Shown here: in pieces, positions 1-5,605 of the stretch | Layout: every line of letters begins with the position of its first letter | Numbering within the stretch: position 1 is the first letter of the stretch | Assembly: GCA_001824455.1 (NCBI GenBank) | Contig: MHXL01000118.1 | Location: 1 to 5,788, forward strand | Origin: Desulfuromonadaceae bacterium GWB2_53_15 | GTDB lineage: Bacteria; Desulfobacterota; Desulfuromonadia; Geobacterales; Pseudopelobacteraceae | Reading direction: 5' to 3' | DNA: 5,788 nt | Made by a program: the position numbers and the translations under genes | Notes under the pieces: model-generated | The model's database searches: none | What the model was told of the DNA's origin: nothing | Seen by the model: only the letters and a program-made list of their open reading frames with translations

Positions 1-1371
1 TATCTGCTTTCAGCCGGTCAGACCGGCCTTTCGGTCGCCTTTGACCTGCCGACCCAGATGGGGTACGATTCGGACGCTGCCATGAGCATGGGCGAGGTCG
101 GCAAGGTCGGCGTCGCCATCGACTCCCTGGCCGATATGGAGATCCTGTTCGACGGCATCCCGCTCGACACGGTCTCCACCTCCATGACCATCAATTCCAC
201 CGCTGCCATCCTGCTCTGCATGTACATCGCCGTAGCCGAGAAACAGGGCGTGTCGGCCGACAAGATCTCCGGCACCATCCAGAACGATATCCTCAAGGAA
301 TACATGGCCCGAGGTACCTACATCTACCCGCCCAAAGAATCCATGCGGATCATTACCGATATCTTTGCCTACTGCAAGGATAACGTACCCAAATGGAACA
401 CCATCTCCATCTCCGGCTACCACATCCGCGAGGCCGGCTCCAGCGCTGTCCAGGAAGTCGCCTTCACCCTGGCCGACGGCATCGCCTATGTGGACGCCGC
501 CATCAAGGCTGGTCTGGAGGTCGATGAATTTGCGCCGCGTCTGGCGTTCTTCTTCAACGCCCATAACAACCTGTTCGAAGAGGTTGCCAAGTTTCGCGCC
601 GCCCGCCGCATCTGGGCCAAGATCATGAAGGAGCGCTTCGGCGCCAGGGATCCCAAATCCCGGATGCTTCGCTTCCATACACAGACCGCCGGCTGTACCC
701 TGACCGCCCAGCAACCGGACAACAATATCATGCGCGTTACCATGCAGGCCTTGGCTGCCGTACTGGGTGGCACCCAGTCCCTGCACACCAACTCCCGCGA
801 CGAAGCCCTGGCCCTGCCGACTGAGGATTCTGTCCGCATTGCCCTGCGCACCCAGCAGGTCATTGCCTACGAATCCGGCGCAGCTGACTCCATCGACCCG
901 CTGGCCGGATCGTTCCTGGTGGAGTCGTTGACCGACCAGATCGAAAAAGCCGCCCTGGAGTACATCGATAAGATCGACCAGCTGGGGGGCGCAGTCGAGG
1001 CCATCTCGCGCGGATTCCAGCAGAAGGAGATCCAGGATTCGGCCTATGCTTATCAGAAATCCATCGAAAAGAACGAACTGATCATCGTCGGCGTCAACAA
1101 ATTTACCGTCCAGGAACCGCCTCCGACCGGCCTGCTCAAGGTCAAGGAAGAGGTGGAGATCTCCCAGAAAAAGTCCCTGGGTGAGATGAAGGCCGGTCGG
1201 AATGATGTCGCGGTGAAAACGGCTCTGGCTCAACTGGAAACAGCTGCTAAAGGTAGCGACAATCTGATGCCCCATATTCTCACAGCGGTAAAAACCTACG
1301 CAACCCTAGGCGAAATCGCCGACGTATTCCGGAATGTATTCGGGAAACATACGGAGACGGTGGTGCTGTAG
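1..1371 (+). CDS. mcmA: Methylmalonyl-CoA mutase, large (catalytic) subunit; 5' end missing
   Basis: Adenosylcobalamin-dependent cytoplasmic enzyme that interconverts succinyl-CoA and (R)-methylmalonyl-CoA. The frame is open from base 1, so the start and, judged against the Propionibacterium enzyme, roughly 100 N-terminal residues lie upstream; 456 codons are visible. Visible family motifs are [10 protein letters not shown] (window codons 102-111), SISGYH (136-141, containing the catalytic His), [10 protein letters not shown] (near 256), and a variant of the mutase signature starting RIALRTQ and ending DPLAGS (279-304). The Arg at codon 104 aligns with Arg207 of the Propionibacterium enzyme, which contacts the methylmalonyl carboxylate; isobutyryl-CoA mutase has Gln there, so methylmalonyl-CoA is the likely substrate. 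The protein stops after [14 protein letters not shown], where the C-terminal B12-binding domain (DxHxxG) would begin in single-chain mutases. It is therefore the large chain of a two-subunit enzyme, with the small cobalamin chain encoded elsewhere. The epimerase follows. The discriminating Tyr89 equivalent is outside the window. Confidence 0.95.
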   Translation, partial: YLLSAGQTGLSVAFDLPTQMGYDSDAAMSMGEVGKVGVAIDSLADMEILFDGIPLDTVSTSMTINSTAAILLCMYIAVAEKQGVSADKISGTIQNDILKEYMARGTYIYPPKESMRIITDIFAYCKDNVPKWNTISISGYHIREAGSSAVQEVAFTLADGIAYVDAAIKAGLEVDEFAPRLAFFFNAHNNLFEEVAKFRAARRIWAKIMKERFGARDPKSRMLRFHTQTAGCTLTAQQPDNNIMRVTMQALAAVLGGTQSLHTNSRDEALALPTEDSVRIALRTQQVIAYESGAADSIDPLAGSFLVESLTDQIEKAALEYIDKIDQLGGAVEAISRGFQQKEIQDSAYAYQKSIEKNELIIVGVNKFTVQEPPPTGLLKVKEEVEISQKKSLGEMKAGRNDVAVKTALAQLETAAKGSDNLMPHILTAVKTYATLGEIADVFRNVFGKHTETVVL

Positions 1372-1384
1372 TATAGTTCAGACC

Positions 1385-1563
1385 CACCACGGAGGCACAG
1401 AGACACGGAGAAAGTCTTCCAATCCACGAAGCACAACTACTGACGTATTTAAAGCTGTCTGGTATTAGAACAGGATTGTTGTTAAATTTCCATATCCACG
1501 TAATGAAGGATGGCTTGAAAAGAATGGTATTGTAGTTCTCCGTGCCTTCGTGTCTCCGTGGTG
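1385..1563. repeat. MITE-like element with 28-nt imperfect inverted arms
   Basis: The left arm (1385-1412, starting CACCACGGAGGCAC) and the right arm (1536-1563, ending TCTCCGTGGTG) are reverse complements at 24 of 28 positions, and all four differences are transitions. Each arm is built from short TCCGTG-like units separated by 2-3 bases. The 123-nt core between them is AT-richer, has no convincing gene, and holds another degraded unit, CCACGAAGCAC, near 1425-1435. From memory this is a repeat type scattered between genes in many environmental bacteria, often mis-annotated as small proteins containing RRHEGTE; the minus-strand translation here does contain that string. It encodes no transposase, so any mobility would be in trans. 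It separates the mutase from the epimerase and may fold into a long stem in the shared transcript. Confidence 0.8.
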
Positions 1564-1580
1564 AAAAGAGTTTACCATTG
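1564..1580 (+). promoter_or_regulatory. Ribosome binding site and TTG start of the epimerase
   Basis: The purine run AAAAGAG (1564-1570) sits 7 nt before TTG at 1578. It directly follows the right arm of the palindromic repeat, so the repeat or its junction may supply part of the site. The only other in-frame candidate upstream is GTG at 1542, which lies inside the repeat arm, has no Shine-Dalgarno match, and would add twelve residues absent from the usual epimerase N-terminus. The first in-frame ATG is 27 codons further in, past the first metal ligand. TTG is therefore the best start. Confidence 0.65.
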
Positions 1581-1982
1581 CTTACAAAAATCAACCATAT
1601 CGGCATAGCTGTAAAATCACTGGACGAAGCACTGCCCTTCTATCGCGACAATCTGGGAATGGACTTTGCTGGTGTCGAGGAGGTTAGCGAGCAGATGGTC
1701 AGGGTGGCCATGTTGCAGGTCGGGGAATCCAAGATCGAACTGCTGGAACCAACCTCGCCGGATAGCCCGGTGGCCAGATTTATCGAGAAGAACGGCCCCG
1801 GCATCCATCATCTGGCTTATGAGGTTGCCGACATTGAGGTGGCGATTGCCAAGCTGATTGCTGACGGTGCTCGAATGATCGATGATAAGCCTCGCAACGG
1901 CGCTCACGGTACCCGCATTGCTTTTGTGCATCCTAAAAGCAGCCATGGTGTGCTGACAGAACTATGTCAAGTTGGACACTAA
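1578..1982 (+). CDS. mce: Methylmalonyl-CoA epimerase (VOC superfamily)
   Basis: Interconverts (R)- and (S)-methylmalonyl-CoA, linking the mutase, which uses the R form, to biotin-dependent carboxylases, decarboxylases or transcarboxylases, which use the S form. The protein has 134 residues, normal for the family, and consists of two VOC beta-alpha-beta-beta-beta modules: roughly residues 3-58, opening INHIGIAV, and 74-130, opening GPGIHHLAYEV. Expected metal ligands are visible: His7, an acidic residue in KIELLEP (Glu54 by position), His78 in the HH pair, and Glu128 in GVLTELC. The C-terminal HPKSSHGVLTELC block is typical of the family. Translation most likely starts at TTG, giving MLTKINHIGIAV. 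It probably shares a transcript with the mutase, although the repeat element separates them by about 200 nt; no clear terminator lies between. Confidence 0.95.
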   Translation: MLTKINHIGIAVKSLDEALPFYRDNLGMDFAGVEEVSEQMVRVAMLQVGESKIELLEPTSPDSPVARFIEKNGPGIHHLAYEVADIEVAIAKLIADGARMIDDKPRNGAHGTRIAFVHPKSSHGVLTELCQVGH

Positions 1983-2070
1983 TACATCACCTTAGGTCTG
2001 TATCTAGTAGCAAGTTGTTGTGGTAACGCAGTAGTTACAGGCTGTTACACGACAAAAGCATATTTATTGC

Positions 2071-2098
2071 TTGACTTCCGTTTGATTTATTGTATATT
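2071..2098 (+). promoter_or_regulatory. Sigma70-type promoter upstream of the porin leader
   Basis: TTGACT (2071-2076) and TATATT (2093-2098) are 16 nt apart in an AT-rich stretch. Transcription would start near 2105, about 415 nt before the porin ATG. It is the best -35/-10 pair in the region between epimerase and porin. It could drive the porin with a long leader, a separate small RNA ending near 2306, or both. Confidence 0.65.
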
Positions 2099-2216
2099 AC
2101 GACGAACTTTTCAGAACACCTACTGAAACAAACGATCCTAAGAAGTAGCTAACCGATTGATTTTATTGATGCATTGTCTGTGTGGGCAGCATTTGAACCG
2201 GGAGCGAAATACACTG

Positions 2217-2228
2217 TGAAACGTTTCA
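2217..2228. promoter_or_regulatory. Perfect 12-bp palindrome resembling a LacI-family (Cra-type) operator
   Basis: TGAAACGTTTCA is perfectly self-complementary and has the central ACGT typical of LacI/GalR-family operators. From memory it equals the core of the enterobacterial Cra (FruR) consensus. It lies about 110 nt downstream of the predicted start near 2105, where a bound repressor could block elongation. It could also be part of RNA folding. No regulator gene is in the window. Confidence 0.35.
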
Positions 2229-2254
2229 GCAAAATATCGAAAAAAGTTTTTGGA

Positions 2255-2306
2255 CAAATACCCTTGGCGGCCTCTATTTGTGGCTGTTCAAGGGTATTTG
2301 CGTTTT
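2255..2306 (+). terminator. Long hairpin with short T-run: possible terminator or attenuator
   Basis: CAAATACCCTTG (2255-2266) pairs perfectly with CAAGGGTATTTG (2289-2300). Inside, GCGGCC (2267-2272) pairs with GGCTGT (2282-2287) using two G-U pairs and one bulged T at 2288, leaving a 9-nt loop. This 18-bp stem is followed by CGTTTTAT (2301-2308). The T-run is short for an intrinsic terminator. It could end a roughly 200-nt RNA from the 2071-2098 promoter, act as an attenuator in the porin leader, or be a stabilising leader structure. Confidence 0.45.
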
Positions 2307-2318
2307 ATGTGCAGGAAA

Positions 2319-2345
2319 TTGTCCAAGGGGGTAAATAAATATAAT
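2319..2345 (+). promoter_or_regulatory. Possible second promoter for the porin
   Basis: A perfect TATAAT (2340-2345) lies 15 nt after TTGTCC (2319-2324). The spacer is short and the -35 box imperfect, so this is weaker than the 2071 promoter. It would start transcription just after the long hairpin, near 2352, making sense if that hairpin terminates an upstream RNA. Confidence 0.3.
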
Positions 2346-2346
2346 T

Positions 2347-2373
2347 CCGAAGTGCACGAGTCGTGTTTTTCGG
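2347..2373 (+). other. Compact hairpin in the porin leader
   Basis: CCGAA (2347-2351) pairs with TTCGG (2369-2373), enclosing CACG (2355-2358) and CGTG (2362-2365) around an AGT loop. At DNA level the centre, CACGAgTCGTG, is a 5+1+5 dyad that could also be a protein site. Five T residues follow the inner stem, but they are partly used in the outer stem, so termination is doubtful. Confidence 0.3.
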
Positions 2374-2508
2374 GATGTAATAATACAGTTTGCGATGACA
2401 GTTACCGCTTTTGACACCAAATAACGTATGGAAGGTGGTGAGAAACGGCACAGAAATTAAACTAATCAGACGTTTGACCGCAGTAGTATAAAGCATCTTA
2501 TAAAATTG

Positions 2509-2520
2509 AAGGAGGCACAC
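2509..2520 (+). promoter_or_regulatory. Strong Shine-Dalgarno fixing the porin start
   Basis: AAGGAGG (2509-2515) ends 5 nt before ATG at 2521. An in-frame TTG at 2506 would put this site inside the coding region and add five residues before a normal signal peptide, so ATG 2521 is the correct start. Confidence 0.9.
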
Positions 2521-3864
2521 ATGAGTTTCAAAAAAGCAGTAGCAATTGCAGCAGCAGCAGGCGCCCTGGCCGCGATCTCCGTCCCGGCAATGGCATTGGA
2601 GAACGAGTTCCACGGCACATTCGGTTTCAACACCACTTTCTCCAACTTCCAGGATGGCGGTTCGGGCGATTTCAGCCCAATCGGTCGTAGCGACAAAAAG
2701 ATGAACAACTATATCGAGCAGCGTGCTCGTCTGCAGTACACCGCCAAGGCCAGCGATGATCTCAAGCTGGTTACCCATTTCGAGCTGGATACCCGTTTCG
2801 GTGTGGCCGCCGGTGCTGGTGACTTGGATACAGACGCGATCTCTCTTGAAACCAAGAATGTCTATCTGGATTTCAACCTCGGCAAAAATTTTAACACAAA
2901 GCTTGGTCTTCAGCCCTATACCGACACTATCAAGGGTGTTTTTATTACAGCTGACCTGCCGGCCATCATGACCACAACCACACTCGGCGCCTATAAGCTG
3001 AACCTGGGTTACTCGCGATTTAATGAACAAATTGAAGCAGACGGCCGTCTCGGCGGGAACAATAAAGACCTGTTCATCTGGGACAATATCTTTGCTGTCA
3101 ACAAGGATACTAAAGCAGCGTTCTCCTACTACTTCCTTGCTGATTATGCAGCAGGTTCAACAGGTGCTGGTCCCGCTACTTATATTTTGAATAGCCACAC
3201 CGCTGACCAGGCGATACTGCTGAATACGTTTGCTCTGAGTGGTGAGTCCAAAATTGGTCCCGCAACCCTGAGTGGATTTGCTGCCATGCAGGCTGGTCAT
3301 CAGAAACTGACAGGCCCAGGCAATACCAGTAAACAATTCCATGGTTGGGCCGCCAATGTGGCAGCCAAAGTTGCTGCAGGACCTGGCACAGCAAAAGCAA
3401 GCTTCCTGTTCACTTCTGGTAACAACAGCACTAGTGGCTCACACTACAAAGGCTGGATCACCTCTACCGTTAACTCATACAACGAAGGCGGCATGATGAT
3501 CCTTGCCCGCAACACTGCCAACAGCCCCGGTTCCACAGACAGATATATCCGGCGCAATGTTACCAACATTGCAGTTGCCAGCCTGGGTTATGACGCCAAG
3601 CTGTCCGACAAGCTGTACCTGAACGGTAATCTTGGTTTTGGTTGGACCCCTGCTTCTGGGGAAGTCGCTAAAAACAGCAGTGACTTCATGGGCACTGAGA
3701 TGAACCTTGAGACCGGTTACAAAGTGTACAGCAACCTGACCTTGAAGGCTCAGGCTGCATACATGATATTGGGCGGCCTCTATAAAGATACTGCTACTAA
3801 CGATGCTACAAAAAACCCTGAAAACCCTTACACCATGCGTCTCCTGGCTGCCTTTGCCTTCTAA
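2521..3864 (+). CDS. ompJ: Outer-membrane porin, OmpJ-like
   Basis: Predicted outer-membrane beta-barrel channel of 447 residues. A signal peptide is clear: MSFKK, an alanine-rich hydrophobic stretch, and a PAMA cleavage site after residue 25, leaving a mature protein starting LENEFHG. The mature part alternates polar and hydrophobic residues in short strands joined by Gly/Asn/Asp-rich loops, contains no cysteine, and ends in Phe (LLAAFAF), the terminal aromatic read by the BAM machinery. The segment near residues 400-425 (GTEMNLETGYKVYSNLTLKA) resembles the last strands of porins abundant in Geobacter. Position after methylmalonyl-CoA mutase and epimerase recalls OmpJ of G. sulfurreducens, an abundant outer-membrane protein reported to be needed for Fe(III) oxide reduction. 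The OmpJ name rests on remembered gene order and general resemblance, not alignment; the porin class itself is secure. It has its own ribosome site, a long leader and a strong terminator, so it is probably monocistronic and highly expressed. Confidence 0.8.
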   Translation: MSFKKAVAIAAAAGALAAISVPAMALENEFHGTFGFNTTFSNFQDGGSGDFSPIGRSDKKMNNYIEQRARLQYTAKASDDLKLVTHFELDTRFGVAAGAGDLDTDAISLETKNVYLDFNLGKNFNTKLGLQPYTDTIKGVFITADLPAIMTTTTLGAYKLNLGYSRFNEQIEADGRLGGNNKDLFIWDNIFAVNKDTKAAFSYYFLADYAAGSTGAGPATYILNSHTADQAILLNTFALSGESKIGPATLSGFAAMQAGHQKLTGPGNTSKQFHGWAANVAAKVAAGPGTAKASFLFTSGNNSTSGSHYKGWITSTVNSYNEGGMMILARNTANSPGSTDRYIRRNVTNIAVASLGYDAKLSDKLYLNGNLGFGWTPASGEVAKNSSDFMGTEMNLETGYKVYSNLTLKAQAAYMILGGLYKDTATNDATKNPENPYTMRLLAAFAF

Positions 3865-3890
3865 TTATTGTATTACCTGATGTGCTCTTA

Positions 3891-3918
3891 GGGCGGGAGA
3901 AATCCCGCCCTTTTTTTT
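3891..3918 (+). terminator. Intrinsic terminator of the porin gene
   Basis: GGGCGGGA (3891-3898) pairs perfectly with TCCCGCCC (3903-3910) across a GAAA tetraloop and is followed by eight T residues (3911-3918). It lies 26 nt after the porin stop codon and should insulate the porin from the next gene. Confidence 0.96.
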
Positions 3919-3954
3919 GTGAATAGGTGGCAACCGTAAAAAATGGCTTTTGTT

Positions 3955-3983
3955 TTGACTTTGCAAGGTACATTTGCAATAAT
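3955..3983 (+). promoter_or_regulatory. Promoter of the exported propeller gene, with TTTGCAA direct repeats
   Basis: TTGACT (3955-3960) and AATAAT (3978-3983) have the ideal 17-nt spacer, and a TG one base before the -10 box makes it an extended -10. The predicted start near 3990 gives a leader of about 25 nt that ends in the Shine-Dalgarno GGAGG (4006-4010). Two TTTGCAA copies (3960-3966 and 3973-3979), 13 bp apart, overlap the promoter and could be a regulator site. The promoter placement argues against the upstream in-frame ATG at 3943. Confidence 0.75.
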
Positions 3984-4014
3984 TCGTCGGCTCATAACCT
4001 GTTCCGGAGGCTCC

Positions 4015-5505
4015 ATGAAAAAACTTGTAATCTTGTGTATCGCCGTGATTGCGGTGTTCAGCGCTATTCCCGTTCTTGCTGCTCAGGTACGGGTTTATGT
4101 TGCCGACATCAATGCCATAGGTGTCCAGAATAAGGATGAAATGAAGGCGACGCTGCAGATGTTGTTGTCTTCACGCTTGAGTGGCGACAAGATAATGGCG
4201 GTGGGCAGTGCTGCTGAAGCAGATACTCTGGTTACCGGTACATATGTTACCATCGGCAAGGTATTCAGTATCGATGCCGTGGCCAAGACAGCAAGCGGCA
4301 AGACGCTGACCCGCGCTTTTGTGCAGGGCGAAAACCAGGATGACCTGATCCCCGCCGTGGGAAAGCTGGCTGATAAATTGTCTGCCGAGTTGGTGAAAAT
4401 TTATTCTGCCGGTTCGCCTGCTTCGGGAACATTGCCGCATGTTACCGTGCCGATTACTTCCGATCTTATCAAAAACGAACAGCAGGTGCGTCCTGCCCCG
4501 GCCGGAGAATTCATTAAACCCCGTGAGCAAGAACAGGGCAATACCGGCGGCTGGCTGAGTAAGCGCCTGGACGGAGCTGCTAATCTGATAGCTGCAGGCA
4601 AGAGACTGCAAGATGGCAGTCGCGAGATTTTTCTGGCGGAGAACCGCCGGTTCTCTTACTACCGCCAAGGCAGCGATATGAAGCTCGTGGCAGACACGGA
4701 GTTGAAAACTACCGAAAAGATCCTTTCGCTGGATACGATTGAGAACAGTGACGGTAACCTGGATATCTATGTGACCATCATTCGTTCCGATGAACTGGCC
4801 TCGCAGGTCTGGCAGGTAAAGGGCGACAAGCTGGTGCAGGTGGCCGCAAACCTGCCCTATTTCTTCCGAGCATTCGACCTGGCCGGCACTTCCAAGAAAC
4901 TTTACGCACAGGGAATGGGCCGTGATGCAGATTATTATGGCGATGTATCAGAGGCGACACGAAACGGCTCCAATATTACCCTCAAAAACCCAATCAAAAT
5001 GCCACGCTATGCCAATATCTACAGCTTCAACCAGCTCCGCGACCGAGAAGGTAAGACATTTTCGGTGGTTATCAATCCGGACGGTTATCTAATTGTCTAT
5101 GATCAGGAGCTGAATGAGCTCTGGCGCAGCAATGACAAGTTCGGCGGCTCGGAACTTTACTTTCAGAAAGAGGACGCTGATGTGCGCGTGACTGGCGATA
5201 AGTTCCGCTGGATCTTCATGAATCAGCGTGTTCAGGTTACCTCCAAGGGTGAGATTCTGGTGGGTAAGAACGATGGCTTCTGGGTTATCGGTAATGCCCG
5301 TTCTTATAAGAAAGGGGCGGTTTACAATCTGGTGTGGAATGGGTCAAGCCTGGAAGAGAAGTGGCGCACTCGCGATCCTCAAAATTACATGCCTGATTAT
5401 TTATATGACGAAGCACGCAATGAGCTACTGATACTGCAAACTGTGCAGCGGCCCGGCATCAATGGTCGTGGAGCCTCATCCCTGGCTATCAAGAAAGTGG
5501 AGTAG
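4015..5505 (+). CDS. Exported VCBS/FG-GAP-like beta-propeller protein with an N-terminal TolB/FlgO-like domain
   Basis: Secreted or periplasmic protein of 496 residues, function unknown. ATG 4015 is chosen because GGAGG (4006-4010) precedes it and it opens a classic Sec signal peptide (MKKLVILCIAVIAVFS...PVLA, cleavage near residue 22-23). No lipobox is at the cleavage point, so it is probably not a lipoprotein. Residues 24-130 alternate strand and helix (VRVYVADI, a helix, then EADTLVTGTYVTIG and SIDAVAKTASGKTL), resembling the small domain of TolB, FlgO and CsgG-type envelope proteins. A Pro/Gln/Glu-rich linker covers about 131-180. Residues 200-496 are repeated four-strand blades; ENSDGNLDIYV (243-253) is an FG-GAP/VCBS-like calcium motif, and GYLIVYDQELNELWRS (357-372) is a typical blade. 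By analogy it may scaffold an envelope complex or bind a ligand; the order next to a porin is suggestive only, because the two genes are separated by a terminator and a new promoter. Its TAG stop lies inside the downstream palindromic repeat. Confidence 0.8.
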   Translation: MKKLVILCIAVIAVFSAIPVLAAQVRVYVADINAIGVQNKDEMKATLQMLLSSRLSGDKIMAVGSAAEADTLVTGTYVTIGKVFSIDAVAKTASGKTLTRAFVQGENQDDLIPAVGKLADKLSAELVKIYSAGSPASGTLPHVTVPITSDLIKNEQQVRPAPAGEFIKPREQEQGNTGGWLSKRLDGAANLIAAGKRLQDGSREIFLAENRRFSYYRQGSDMKLVADTELKTTEKILSLDTIENSDGNLDIYVTIIRSDELASQVWQVKGDKLVQVAANLPYFFRAFDLAGTSKKLYAQGMGRDADYYGDVSEATRNGSNITLKNPIKMPRYANIYSFNQLRDREGKTFSVVINPDGYLIVYDQELNELWRSNDKFGGSELYFQKEDADVRVTGDKFRWIFMNQRVQVTSKGEILVGKNDGFWVIGNARSYKKGAVYNLVWNGSSLEEKWRTRDPQNYMPDYLYDEARNELLILQTVQRPGINGRGASSLAIKKVE

Positions 5506-5591
5506 GGGCGTGGCCTTGGCCCGCCCTTGCTGCCATAGCCAATAACGCAGGAGATCCGGTAAAGGCGGGCGACCCAAGGGTACGCCCCTAC
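5502..5591. repeat. 90-nt palindromic intergenic repeat (GTAGGGGCG family)
   Basis: The ends GTAGGGGCGT (5502-5511) and ACGCCCCTAC (5582-5591) are perfect inverted repeats. Further in, CCTTGG (5514-5519) pairs with CCAAGG (5574-5579), and CCCGCCCTT (5520-5528) pairs with AAAGGCGGG (5561-5569) with one mismatch. A 4-nt bulge (CGAC, 5570-5573) is on the right side. The unpaired centre is about 32 nt. From memory, repeats starting GTAGGGGCG with such arms occur between genes in many environmental bacteria and behave like non-autonomous palindromic elements. No T-run follows, so it is not a standard terminator. Confidence 0.85.
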
Positions 5592-5605
5592 GGAAACCAA
5601 AAACA

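Larger units (their letters stand above)
2105..2520 (+). other. Long non-coding leader or small-RNA region before the porin
   Basis: The 538 bases between epimerase and porin (1983-2520) contain no convincing gene. The first part, 1983-2070, shows only a weak GTAAC/GTTAC hairpin (2023-2038) and no clear terminator. From the predicted start near 2105 the sequence holds several elements: a small hairpin around ATGC...GCAT (2169-2192), a perfect palindrome (2217-2228), a long hairpin with a T-run (2255-2306), a possible second promoter (2319-2345), and a compact hairpin (2347-2373). I tried to match cobalamin, GEMM (c-di-GMP) and 6S RNA consensus features and found none convincing. It may be an independent RNA of about 200 nt followed by a second porin promoter, or a single regulatory leader. 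Confidence 0.4.

Noticed and set aside
10..1275. 421-codon open frame on the minus strand opposite the mutase
   Set aside because: It is fully antisense to a clearly conserved enzyme, its Gly/Asp/Leu-rich product resembles no family, and such frames arise from the codon bias of the sense gene.
1280..1606. 108-codon minus-strand frame containing RRHEGTE and LCASVV
   Set aside because: These strings are translations of the palindromic repeat arms, a familiar false-gene artefact.
2169..2219. 16-codon frame that could be a leader peptide
   Set aside because: No ribosome site and no run of regulatory codons; its start overlaps a hairpin.
2105..2310. Cobalamin, c-di-GMP (GEMM) or 6S RNA identity for the leader
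   Set aside because: A B12 riboswitch would be attractive near a B12 enzyme and the GGGAGCGAAA stretch faintly recalls GEMM, but the required helices and conserved blocks are not there.
2307..2414. 35-codon + strand frame in the porin leader with four cysteines
   Set aside because: No Shine-Dalgarno before its ATG, which overlaps the tail of the hairpin; composition looks random.
2411..2439. TTGACA at 2411-2416 as a porin -35 box
   Set aside because: A perfect -35 hexamer, but no reasonable -10 box at 15-19 nt.
2305..3030. 241-codon minus-strand frame overlapping the porin leader and 5' end
   Set aside because: Mostly antisense to the porin, cysteine-rich low-complexity product, no recognisable domain.
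3943..4014. N-terminal extension of the propeller protein from ATG 3943
   Set aside because: The extension overlaps a good promoter, has no ribosome site, and would bury a clean signal peptide 24 residues in.
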